Shown: in pieces, positions 9,455-17,113 of the stretch | Layout of the letters: the number at the start of each line of letters is the position of its first letter | Position numbering within the stretch: position 1 is the stretch's first letter | Assembly: GCA_025351745.1 (NCBI GenBank) | Contig: JANXVI010000128.1 | Span: 1-58,297, forward strand | Direction: 5' to 3' | Length of the DNA stretch: 58,297 nucleotides | From: Rhodoferax sp. | GTDB taxonomy: Bacteria; Pseudomonadota; Gammaproteobacteria; Burkholderiales; Burkholderiaceae_C | Notes under the pieces: generated by a model | Databases searched by the model: none | What the model saw: the letters and a program-made list of their open reading frames with translations, nothing else | Told to the model about the DNA's origin: nothing | Program-made: the position numbers and the translations under genes

Positions 9455-9478
9455 GGGGCAGCTTCGTCGCGCGCGGAT

Positions 9479-10024
9479 TCAGCCCTGGGTAAAGACAAAT
9501 CCACCTTCACTGGTCAGAAAGTCCACGATGATGACCTGGCCCGGTTTGAGTTCCAGTTCGATGTCGCGTGTGAAAGCGAATGCGCCATCAGCGCCATCAG
9601 CCAGTCGCGCATCAAACCGGTGGTGCCCCGCAGGTATGGCCAAACGCCGGTACACGGTGGCGGCACCGTCTTTGTGCAAACCGGTCGGTTGGGTGCTGAT
9701 GCGGTACAGCGCCTTGCTGTCCATATCCAGTTCCACCACCACGGCGGCACGCTCACGCGGGCAGTCCATCTTGGTTCGCATATTGGGCGCCAGTTTGGCC
9801 AATTCGATCGCGCTGCGCTCGCGGCAGGCCTGTACCAGTTGGGCCGAATGGCTGAACGACAACTTCACTACGGCTTCGTCATCCGCCCGCAGGCGGTAGC
9901 TCGGTGCTGTGGAGAAGTAGCCCAAAAACAACGCAAACGCACCGTAGGCCAGCACTTGCAGTGCGTACCGGACGGCCTTGGGCCATGGCGCAGGTGCGGG
10001 ACCTGCGTGAATCGGATCAGACAT
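9479..10024 (-). CDS. Unknown membrane-anchored periplasmic protein of the heme-copper operon
   Basis: I do not recognise this 181-residue protein. It has one membrane helix (YALQVLAYGAFALFLGYF) after a short cytoplasmic tail, then a domain rich in predicted beta strands that ends FLTSEGGFVFTQ. No heme, iron-sulfur or copper motif is visible. ATG 10024 is chosen because GGAGG lies 7 bases upstream; this start overlaps the stop of the cytochrome b-flavoreductase gene by 8 bases. Tight coupling on both sides suggests an accessory or structural subunit of the complex. Confidence 0.7.
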   Translation of the reverse strand: MSDPIHAGPAPAPWPKAVRYALQVLAYGAFALFLGYFSTAPSYRLRADDEAVVKLSFSHSAQLVQACRERSAIELAKLAPNMRTKMDCPRERAAVVVELDMDSKALYRISTQPTGLHKDGAATVYRRLAIPAGHHRFDARLADGADGAFAFTRDIELELKPGQVIIVDFLTSEGGFVFTQG

Positions 10025-11963
10025 CGGCGCCTCCAAGTTTCACCAGGTCAGCGCCTGGGCTGTTCAGCGGTTTTTGCGGTGCCAAGTGGAAAGCATCCGA
10101 AAAACAATCGTCGCTGGAAATGCCGTGGTTGACGAAAGCCGGTCGGGCTGCTTGCACCATTTGTACGGACCCGCAGGCGTAAACCTGGTGGCTGGAGAGA
10201 TCGGGGTAGTCGGCAAGAATGGCTTCATGCACCAGACCAGTCCGTCCGCTCCAGGCGTCGTCCGGATCGGGGTTGGACAGAACTGGAATGTAGGTGAAGT
10301 TGCTGTGTTCGAGTGCCCACTGCTCCGCCAGGGTGTTCATGTACAGATCACGTTTGGCGCGCGCCCCCCAATACAGAATCATGGGCCGGTGCATGCCCGT
10401 ATGAAAGGCGTGCTCCACCATGCTCTTGACCGGCGCAAAACCGGTCGCGCCCGCCACAAAAATGATCGGTTTGAAACTGTCCTCGCGCAATGTAAAGGTG
10501 CCCAGCGGACCTTCAAAACGCAGTGGGTCACCGACCTTCATATGCTCAAAAACCTGGGTGGTGAAACGGCCCCCCGGCACCAGGCGGATCTGTAGTTCAA
10601 TCGCATCACCCGCATCCGGGGCTGCGGCAAACGAAAAGCTCCGCCTCTCCCCATCGTCGAGCACCACGTTGATGTATTGCCCGGCATGAAAGGGCAAGAC
10701 GCCGCCGCTTTCTAAACGCAAACTAAGCTTCATCACGTCATAGGACAGGGGTTCGAGTGCGGTGACCCGTGCCACGCGCTGCTGCACGGGCAAGGCCTTC
10801 GGATTCAGCGTAGCGACGTATGCAATCTCCACGTCCGTCAGGGGTTCGGCGCAGCACAGCAGTGTCTGGCCGGCTGCGCGGTCAGTGGCGGTCAGCGCAG
10901 TTTCCTGGTAGGGCTGCAGACGCACCTCACCGTGGATCAGTGTGGCCTTGCACATGCCACACCCCCCGTTGCGGCATTCAAAGGGCATGGGCAGGCCTTC
11001 GCGTAGGCCGGCGTCCAGCAGAGTCTCGCCCGGGCGCACGTCCAGAATGCGCTCGTCTGGGTGCACCGCCACAGTCCAGGCGCGCGTCGCGCCATGCCAA
11101 CGCGGAGGTAACCATGGCAACAGGATCAGCAACCCACTGCCTCCCAACAACAACGCCCAGGTTTGTAGTGGGCCACAGAGGTCCAGCAAGGGGTACATCG
11201 GCAAATAGAACCAGTCAAAATGCACCATCGCGGGCAGGCTGGCCATATCCACCCGGCCCTGGCTGACCGCCGGTTTAATGAGTGCCAACATGACCAAGGT
11301 GGCAACCATACCAACGGCCAGTGGGCGCGGCGGCATGGTTTTGGCGCCGGGCACACGCTGGGTGTGAATCCAAAGCACCGCCATTACGGTCAGTGGCAAG
11401 CCGATATGCATGAAGGCCAGCAGCGAAAATAGCCGATCGCTCACGTTGGCATTGGAGATGAAATTGCGGGTCATGGCCCCGCCAACGACGGGCAGCACAT
11501 CTAGCCATTCCGTGGTGCTGGTGACCACCAGCTGCGCCAGGCGGTCCCATGGCAGCATATAGCCATTGATGCCGCTGGCAAAGGTGAGCCACAGCAGCAC
11601 CACACCAGAAACCCACGAAAACCAACGGAAACCACGGTAGTGGTCAAAGGTGAAATGCCGGGCCATGTGCAGCAGCATGGTCAGAACCAGGCCATCCGAG
11701 GCATAGCGGTGCACACTGCGCAGCACACCGCCCATCCACCATTGGCCATGCGTCAGGGCTTGGACTGAATCGAACGCACCAGAGACTCCAGTTTCAAAAA
11801 ATGCATACAGGTACAAGCCTGTGCCAATCACAAGCCAAAGAAAAAAATAGCTGATGGCGCCCAAGTAATAGAACGGGTTAAGGCGGTCGCCGAAGATCGC
11901 ATTGAAAACCTTCTCAACGCTTAAAAAGAGGGATTGCCCGAAGGACTGCAGGAGTCTTAGCAC
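10017..11963 (-). CDS. Cytochrome b - [2Fe-2S] ferredoxin - FAD/NAD(P)H reductase fusion
   Basis: A 648-residue membrane flavo-cytochrome. Residues 1-290 form a cytochrome b domain with heme pairs H85/H99 and H186/H200, plus FDWFYLPMY near 250 resembling the PEWY loop. Residues 295-380 are a plant-type ferredoxin (Cys 330, 335, 338 and 370/371). Residues 395-648 form an FNR-type reductase with RSFS for FAD, GATGFAP for nucleotide and a C-terminal YACGS motif. It probably takes electrons from NAD(P)H through FAD and [2Fe-2S] to b hemes. The GTG at 11963 is preferred: GGAAG lies 8 bases upstream and it follows the SCO stop. A longer frame reaching 12194 would overlap SCO and has an implausible N-terminus. 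Confidence 0.82.
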   Translation of the reverse strand: MLRLLQSFGQSLFLSVEKVFNAIFGDRLNPFYYLGAISYFFLWLVIGTGLYLYAFFETGVSGAFDSVQALTHGQWWMGGVLRSVHRYASDGLVLTMLLHMARHFTFDHYRGFRWFSWVSGVVLLWLTFASGINGYMLPWDRLAQLVVTSTTEWLDVLPVVGGAMTRNFISNANVSDRLFSLLAFMHIGLPLTVMAVLWIHTQRVPGAKTMPPRPLAVGMVATLVMLALIKPAVSQGRVDMASLPAMVHFDWFYLPMYPLLDLCGPLQTWALLLGGSGLLILLPWLPPRWHGATRAWTVAVHPDERILDVRPGETLLDAGLREGLPMPFECRNGGCGMCKATLIHGEVRLQPYQETALTATDRAAGQTLLCCAEPLTDVEIAYVATLNPKALPVQQRVARVTALEPLSYDVMKLSLRLESGGVLPFHAGQYINVVLDDGERRSFSFAAAPDAGDAIELQIRLVPGGRFTTQVFEHMKVGDPLRFEGPLGTFTLREDSFKPIIFVAGATGFAPVKSMVEHAFHTGMHRPMILYWGARAKRDLYMNTLAEQWALEHSNFTYIPVLSNPDPDDAWSGRTGLVHEAILADYPDLSSHQVYACGSVQMVQAARPAFVNHGISSDDCFSDAFHLAPQKPLNSPGADLVKLGGADV

Positions 11964-11994
11964 GTGACGAACTTCCGTGGTTGGGGCAGCGTTC

Positions 11995-12885
11995 TCACCG
12001 GCGGCGTGCGGCACGACGTTGTGCCAGCCATTCGGCCAGGAAGAACCACAGCACCGTGAGCAGGAAGGTAATACCGCCTGCCACTTCGATGAGCAACCCG
12101 TACTTGACTTCGTACAGGCCGGTCTTGGGGTTGTAGACGGTGCACAGGATGCGGACCCGGTCGATAAGGTCTTGCATTTGCACGTTCTCTTCAATGGGGG
12201 CGTTGTCGAGTAATTGTTTGACGGGCTCCGCCACCGATTCGGCCGTCAACTGGTCGCCATAAATCTGCCGGTAAACACGCCCCTGGGCATCCAGCAAGGT
12301 CGCCTGCAGGATATGGTCAAAACCCGCTGGCGTCGCCACAAAGCTGAAGCCGAATTGCCGGGTGAGTGATTCCACGATGGCTGCATCCGGGCTCAGAAAT
12401 TCCCAGTTGGGCGCGTCTATCCGGTATTGCCGGGCAAAGGCTTTGAGGGATTGCGGCGAGTCGGCGGGCTGGTTGAAACCTATGCTGACAACGTTGAACT
12501 GATTCCACCCCAACACGCCACGCGACGCGTCAATGGCCGTCTGCAGCGAGCGAGTCGTCAATGGGCACGCCTGAAAACACCCGGTGTAGATGAAGCTGAC
12601 CAACAGCGGTTTGCCACGAAATTGGGACAGTCGAACTGCGCGCCCGTCGCGGTCCAGCAGCGTGAAGTCGTCTACGGTCTTTCCAATGACCGATTGGCTC
12701 TGGCGCAAGGCCGCAGTCTGGTCCAGCCCGAGTGATAGCGCTGCATCTGACCCCGGCAAGGTATCTGCCGCGAAGGCCAGTCCGAGAAGCAAGTTGCCCA
12801 CTACTGCAGCGAGCAGTTTGTGATAGCTACTTACCCGGCAGTCCGCCTTGGCGCTGCATCGTGTTGTCACTCTACCTCTGGCCAT
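11995..12885 (-). CDS. SCO1/SenC-family copper chaperone with C-terminal membrane anchor
   Basis: Delivers copper to CuA of heme-copper enzymes or reduces the CuA cysteines. Of 296 residues, the thioredoxin-like domain has the CxxxC motif GCFQACP (Cys 103 and 107) and the conserved histidine in GFDHILQ. The protein has an N-terminal hydrophobic segment and, unusually for SCO proteins, a C-terminal extension with a strong membrane helix (VAGGITFLLTVLWFFLAEW) and a basic tail. ATG 12885 is chosen because it follows the cyoE stop and leads into the signal segment. Its place next to the CuA subunit genes and cyoE indicates a role in assembling that complex. Confidence 0.88.
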   Translation of the reverse strand: MARGRVTTRCSAKADCRVSSYHKLLAAVVGNLLLGLAFAADTLPGSDAALSLGLDQTAALRQSQSVIGKTVDDFTLLDRDGRAVRLSQFRGKPLLVSFIYTGCFQACPLTTRSLQTAIDASRGVLGWNQFNVVSIGFNQPADSPQSLKAFARQYRIDAPNWEFLSPDAAIVESLTRQFGFSFVATPAGFDHILQATLLDAQGRVYRQIYGDQLTAESVAEPVKQLLDNAPIEENVQMQDLIDRVRILCTVYNPKTGLYEVKYGLLIEVAGGITFLLTVLWFFLAEWLAQRRAARRR

Positions 12886-12907
12886 GGCGAACCCCAGCGT
12901 AGCCAAA

Positions 12908-13771
12908 TCAGCGAACCAGGCTGTCCAGAATGGATGCGACCAGCAACACACTGAGTTGGACAAGCGAAGCAAAGAACGAGCCCATAGCCGTCTTGCGTGA
13001 TGGCGCACGGGCCAACTGCCAAGCCTTAAAGACAAAGTACCCACCGCCCGCCGCTGCGCCTACGCCGTAAATGGCACCGGCGCCAAATGCCAACGGCAAC
13101 AGAGCGGTCAGCGCTAGAGCGACAGTGCTCCACAGTACGGTGCGGGCCGCCCGGGGTACACCCACTACCACCGGCAACATCGGCACACCAGCTGCTGCAT
13201 ATTCGGCTTCGTTGGCGATGGCCAGACTCCAGAAGTGGGGTGGGGTCCACAAAAAAAGCACCGCTGCTAGCAATAAGGGTAGTGGCCCGATGGCTGGGTT
13301 TACCGCAGCACCACCGGCCAACACGGCAAAGCTGCCAGCCAGCCCGCCCACCACGATGTTGAGCCAACTGCGTCGCTTGAGCCACACGGTGTAGACCACA
13401 GCATAGAAAAACGCACCCAAAAACACAAACACGGCGGACACCGCATTGAGCATCCAGGTGGTCAACGCAACGGCCATCAGCAGCATGGCTGCCATTAGCA
13501 CCCACCAGGCAGGCGACTCGGGCAGCGCCCCGGTAACAAAAGCACGGTTGCGCGTGCGGGCCATCAGATGGTCGCTGCCACGCTCGTAGTACTGGTTAAA
13601 GGCGCCGGCACTGGCCGATGCGATGAATACCGATGCGCCTAGCGCCACGACCTGCTGCCAGCCCAACGCCGCCGTACCCGGTGTCACTATCAGGCCCACC
13701 AGCGCGGTAAGCATGATCATGAAGCCGATGCGCAGCTTGAAGAGTCCCAGGATGGTGCGGGTCATGCTCAT
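12908..13771 (-). CDS. cyoE: Protoheme IX farnesyltransferase (heme O synthase)
   Basis: UbiA-type membrane prenyltransferase that converts heme B to heme O, 287 residues with about eight or nine helices. The first prenyl-diphosphate/Mg motif is present at N59-D67 (FNQYYERGSD) with the following MARTRNR. Position 63 is Glu where the family usually has the first Asp of NxxxDxxxD. FLWTPPHFWSLAI, diagnostic for CyoE/CtaB, is intact. It lies between subunit I and SCO, so the oxidase probably carries an O- or A-type heme. If the CtaA-like gene is really dead, heme O would be the expected product. Confidence 0.92.
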   Translation of the reverse strand: MSMTRTILGLFKLRIGFMIMLTALVGLIVTPGTAALGWQQVVALGASVFIASASAGAFNQYYERGSDHLMARTRNRAFVTGALPESPAWWVLMAAMLLMAVALTTWMLNAVSAVFVFLGAFFYAVVYTVWLKRRSWLNIVVGGLAGSFAVLAGGAAVNPAIGPLPLLLAAVLFLWTPPHFWSLAIANEAEYAAAGVPMLPVVVGVPRAARTVLWSTVALALTALLPLAFGAGAIYGVGAAAGGGYFVFKAWQLARAPSRKTAMGSFFASLVQLSVLLVASILDSLVR

Positions 13772-13786
13772 GCTTTCGGGGTGGGG

Positions 13787-15484
13787 CTAGCTCAGACCCC
13801 AGACCTGCGACAGGTACTTCCAGTTGATGAAGTAGTACAGCACAAACGACACCAGGAAGACCATCGCCAGCACAAAGGTTCCTGGCGCCGCAAAGCCGGC
13901 CGAGCCGTAGGACTGGGCCACGGCCGTGGGCGCAGTCGGCGGAATCGGTGTGAAGTTGGCACTGGTCTTGCCGCCTTCAAGCTTTTTACCCCACAGCAAT
14001 GAGCCAACGGTGATGTAGATGTACAGGGCCCCTCCGGTGATGGCGGCGATCCCGCCAATACCCACCAAGCCCATCAGCAAGTAGGCAGCACCGGGCCACT
14101 CATAGGCCATGGCTGCACCGCTGAAGCTCATGTCCCAGTGCCGGCGGGATACACCCAGCGTGCCAGCACCCATCATCACCAGACAGAAAAAGTACATCGA
14201 CAGACCAAACAGGTAGGGCTGGATCTTGGCTAAACCGGGGTTAATCATCTCGCGCTTGAACAGCACGGGAATCAGGAAGTAGGTCAATGCCATGAAGGAC
14301 AGCGTGGTGCCCACCACTACGGTGGCGTGGAAGTGCCCCGGTACATAAATGGTGTTGTGAATAATCATGTTGAGCTGTTCGGTGCCCATCATCACGCCGG
14401 AGATGCCACCCAGAAAACCGAACCCAATCAGGGATATGAACATGCCCGAGAACACAGGGTTCCCCCAGGGTGCCTTGCGCAGCCACTCGAACAAACCATT
14501 GTTGTAGCCTTTTGCCCGCTGTGCCACTTCAATGGCTCCAGGAATGGTCAAGCCGTGGATCATGGACGCCAACACGGCAAAGTACATAAAGTAGCTTGTG
14601 TTGACCACTTTCCATGCCGTGCTCACACCGGGGTCGGCAAGCAAGTGGTGCGCACTCGCCAGTTGCAAAAACAAAATGTATAGCAAGAAGGCACCACGGC
14701 TAACCCGTTCGGACATGGGCTTCGCACCGAAGGCGATAGCTGCAACCGCATACCAAATGGAAATGTGTGCAGCGACATTGATCTGCTGCGAAGAGTGACC
14801 GAAAGCCCACCAGATGGTGCGGTACACCAGAGGATCGACCTCCTTGACGATACCGACAGACATCAGAAAGGTGGGGATCAGGATGATGGCACCGGAAGCA
14901 ATGGTGAAGACGGCAATGATGGCCGCCGTGATGGCACCAAACGTTACCAAGGGCACGGAACCCTGGTAGGTCTTGTCACGCTTGGCGACCACCAATGTTC
15001 CGAAGAACACAAAGCAGCCTACCAAAGCGCCAACGGCGAAAAGAATCAGACCCAGGTAAAACGCGGGAGCGGCCATCATCGGCACATACGACGTCATCAT
15101 GACGCTGGAGCTACCCTGGAACACTGCCACGTTGTTGGTCACGGCGCCAACCAACATCAGCACAAAGGCGACCCACGCCAACTTCGGCGTCGCAAGTCGA
15201 CACCGTAACAGAGTAGATGAGCAAAAATACAGGACGGCCATTTCAAAAAATATCATCCAGAAGATCAGCATGTCGATTCCATGTGCCGTCAACACCATGT
15301 AGAAGGTATCGGCGGCAAGCCAGTGGACCGAAGGCCAGCGCGTCAGGACGACACCGATGGCCAGGATACCGCCTACGAGCAGGGCGACGACGGCCGTCAC
15401 GGCGTTGACAATCATCAGCTTTTCAGCATGAGATTCAAATTGCAGCCCGGAACGCGGGCAGGTGCGGTAAGTTGCTGTAGTCAT
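13787..15484 (-). CDS. Heme-copper oxidoreductase subunit I, NO-reductase-like (sNOR/B-type)
   Basis: Catalytic subunit of 565 residues with about thirteen or fourteen helices. All metal-binding histidines are present (numbered from ATG 15484): H68 (LTAHGIDM), H230 (FGHSSQQ), H279/H280 (ASAHHLLAD), H384/H386 (PGHFHAT). Helix VI reads HSSQQ instead of HPEVY, so the cross-linked tyrosine needed for O2 reduction is Gln. Together with CuA subunit II, SenC and the adjacent nirS this fits the sNOR (norSY-senC) class as I remember it, but an unusual B-type oxidase is possible. ATG 15484 has GAGGTGG just upstream; the GTG at 15493 would overlap the spacing from subunit II. Confidence 0.85.
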   Translation of the reverse strand: MTTATYRTCPRSGLQFESHAEKLMIVNAVTAVVALLVGGILAIGVVLTRWPSVHWLAADTFYMVLTAHGIDMLIFWMIFFEMAVLYFCSSTLLRCRLATPKLAWVAFVLMLVGAVTNNVAVFQGSSSVMMTSYVPMMAAPAFYLGLILFAVGALVGCFVFFGTLVVAKRDKTYQGSVPLVTFGAITAAIIAVFTIASGAIILIPTFLMSVGIVKEVDPLVYRTIWWAFGHSSQQINVAAHISIWYAVAAIAFGAKPMSERVSRGAFLLYILFLQLASAHHLLADPGVSTAWKVVNTSYFMYFAVLASMIHGLTIPGAIEVAQRAKGYNNGLFEWLRKAPWGNPVFSGMFISLIGFGFLGGISGVMMGTEQLNMIIHNTIYVPGHFHATVVVGTTLSFMALTYFLIPVLFKREMINPGLAKIQPYLFGLSMYFFCLVMMGAGTLGVSRRHWDMSFSGAAMAYEWPGAAYLLMGLVGIGGIAAITGGALYIYITVGSLLWGKKLEGGKTSANFTPIPPTAPTAVAQSYGSAGFAAPGTFVLAMVFLVSFVLYYFINWKYLSQVWGLS

Positions 15485-15494
15485 TTGCGCCACC

Positions 15495-16034
15495 TCACTT
15501 CACATAGATACGGCTCACCATCGTGTGATGGTTGATACCGCAGAACTCATTGCAAACGACCGAATACGTGCCAGCCTTGTTGGGCGTGATCTTCACGACG
15601 TGTTCGTAGCCCGGGACGATCTGAATATTGATGTTGGCCGGTTGCAGCGAAAAGCCATGGTTGTAGTCCATGGAAGTCAGGTGCAGTCGGTAGGTCTTGT
15701 CTTTTTCCAGTTCCAGAATGGGCCAGAAGTTCCACAGGCGTGCGGTCAGGTAGACATCGCTGCCTTCGGGAGGTGCAACAACGGGGATGTTCTCAGCAGT
15801 CTCTGTGCGCACGGTGTACTTATCCACCATGGCCTGGGCCTTTTTTGAGAACAATTCGGGTGTGGTCTTGTAGGTCTCCGTCGACAAATTCTGTTTGCCG
15901 TAGATGTGCCAGCCCACCATCATGGCGAACATGATCAAACACCATATCAGTGAAATGAAAATCCAGGTTCCTTCAACGCGGTCCAGTGGATGCTTCCACC
16001 ACAGTCGCTCTGCGGGCGGCAAGATTGCGCTCAT
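15495..16034 (-). CDS. Heme-copper oxidoreductase subunit II with CuA site
   Basis: Membrane-anchored cupredoxin of 179 residues that accepts electrons from a periplasmic cytochrome c. One N-terminal helix (about residues 24-43) is followed by a compact periplasmic domain. The binuclear CuA ligands are complete: H126 (DYNHGF), C161, E163, C165, H169 and M172 in CNEFCGINHHTM. The single helix and short length resemble B-type (ba3) subunit II rather than the two-helix A-type. It has AAGGAG 8 bases before the start and ends 10 bases before the subunit I start. The likely donor is the cytochrome c at 17826. Confidence 0.9.
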   Translation of the reverse strand: MSAILPPAERLWWKHPLDRVEGTWIFISLIWCLIMFAMMVGWHIYGKQNLSTETYKTTPELFSKKAQAMVDKYTVRTETAENIPVVAPPEGSDVYLTARLWNFWPILELEKDKTYRLHLTSMDYNHGFSLQPANINIQIVPGYEHVVKITPNKAGTYSVVCNEFCGINHHTMVSRIYVK

Positions 16035-16074
16035 GGGTTTTTCTCCTTGTTATTGGAATGAGGTGCTACGCAAA

Positions 16075-16239
16075 CTACTTCGCTAGCGGGACAGTCAGGA
16101 TGTCGATCACCCCCCAAAGGGTATAGACCACCATGGGAATCATGACCCCCAGAAAGAGCAGAATGAATGGGTTGTCCAACAGTGCCTGCATCAGCGGTAC
16201 GGGTTCATTGGTGTCGTTGGCTGCGTGGGACTCAGACAT
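16075..16239 (-). CDS. 54-residue single-helix membrane peptide, first gene of the heme-copper operon
   Basis: A small reading frame reading MSESHAANDTNEPVPL, then one hydrophobic segment (NPFILLFLGVMIPMVVYTLW) and a short tail ending VPLAK. AAGGA lies 6 bases before the ATG. It sits 40 bases upstream of the CuA subunit gene and immediately downstream of the regulated promoter. Small one-helix subunits such as IIa of ba3 oxidases and CcoQ/CcoH of cbb3 suggest it is a structural subunit. The helix-mostly composition, good ribosome site and position support a real gene. I cannot assign it to a family. Confidence 0.75.
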   Translation of the reverse strand: MSESHAANDTNEPVPLMQALLDNPFILLFLGVMIPMVVYTLWGVIDILTVPLAK

Positions 16240-16272
16240 GTTGGTTCCTTGAAGTTCTTGGTGGACGATCAG

Positions 16273-16293
16273 GTTGTAGTAGTGATCTACAAC
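16273..16293. promoter_or_regulatory. Inverted repeat GTTGTAG-N7-CTACAAC
   Basis: Perfect 7-bp dyad in the leader between the DNR-like box and the small peptide gene. It could be an operator for a second regulator or a 5' stem-loop of the minus-strand operon mRNA. No known site consensus is matched. Confidence 0.4.
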
Positions 16294-16322
16294 GAGCGTA
16301 GCTCCGGTTCACTTTCAGTTCC

Positions 16323-16336
16323 TTGCGCTAGGTCAA
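16323..16336. promoter_or_regulatory. FNR/DNR-like box between the heme-copper operon and dnr
   Basis: Reads TTGCG-CTAG-GTCAA on plus and TTGAC-CTAG-CGCAA on minus, so one half-site matches the FNR/DNR consensus TTGAT/C-N4-A/GTCAA fully and the other partly. It is in the 175-base divergent region between the small-peptide gene (minus) and the Crp/Fnr gene (plus), and could serve either or both. Confidence 0.6.
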
Positions 16337-16414
16337 GAATTTAGACGAAAGTCCAACAATTGCCGCTACTTACAATCGGCGATCCACCCAACACGGCGCT
16401 CAAAGAAGGACCCC

Positions 16415-17113
16415 ATGGAGGCCAACGACTTCAACATACCGCGCTTCTTGGCGGCGCTGCCCCTGTTCAGTGATTTGTCGGCGGACGAATTGCGACGGAT
16501 GGCGCAAGGCTGCATGGTGCGCCGGTTGTCGCGCGGCGACACCATCTTTCGTTATGGCGAACCCTGCGAGGAGTTTCATGTGGTTGTTACAGGCCAAGTA
16601 AAGCTATTTGCGATTTCGCAAGCAGGGTACGAAAAAGTGATCGATCTTGTCGGCCCCACCCATAGCTTTGCAGAGGCCCTCATGTTTGGTGACAAACCCT
16701 ACATCTTGAACGCCCAGGCCTTGACCAATACCCTGCTGCTGACAGTGAGCAAACGCAGTGTGCTGGGCGAGATTGAGTGCGATCCTCGCTTTTCATTGCG
16801 GATGCTGGCGGGCATCTCGCGCCGCCTGCACGGCTTGGTCCATGACATCGAGTCCGGGGCCCTGCACAGCGGCATGCAGCGGGTGATCGGTTACCTGTTG
16901 CGGGAGCATCAACCCGATGATGCGTCTGCCGATGCGGTCTTCACTGTTGCCCTGCCAGTTAGCAAGGCGGTGATTGCATCGCGTCTTTCCCTGACGCCCG
17001 AGTATTTCTCCAAGGTCATGCGTGAACTCGAAGCCCAGGGACTGATCGAGATTGACAAGCGCGACATCCGTATCATCGATGCGCGACGTTTGCAGCGCTA
17101 CGGTTTGCAGTAG
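16415..17113 (+). CDS. Crp/Fnr-family regulator, Dnr-like (NO-responsive denitrification regulator)
   Basis: Cytoplasmic dimeric activator of 232 residues. The cyclic-nucleotide-like sensor fold covers about 10-130 (GDTIFRYGEPCEEFHVVVTGQVKL), then comes the dimer helix, then a winged helix-turn-helix with SKAVIASRLSLTPEYFSKVMREL (about 188-210). The cysteine cluster of oxygen-sensing FNR is absent, which places it with the Dnr/Nnr type that binds heme and NO. Its position between nirS and the NOR-like operon, with FNR/DNR-like boxes in both promoter regions, supports control of denitrification. Its end overlaps the convergent gene by 16 bases. Confidence 0.88.
   Translation: MEANDFNIPRFLAALPLFSDLSADELRRMAQGCMVRRLSRGDTIFRYGEPCEEFHVVVTGQVKLFAISQAGYEKVIDLVGPTHSFAEALMFGDKPYILNAQALTNTLLLTVSKRSVLGEIECDPRFSLRMLAGISRRLHGLVHDIESGALHSGMQRVIGYLLREHQPDDASADAVFTVALPVSKAVIASRLSLTPEYFSKVMRELEAQGLIEIDKRDIRIIDARRLQRYGLQ

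Noticed and set aside
12886-13044. N-terminal extension of the SCO frame into cyoE
   Set aside because: It overlaps the end of cyoE, gives an implausible basic leader and has no ribosome site. ATG 12885 gives a signal segment.
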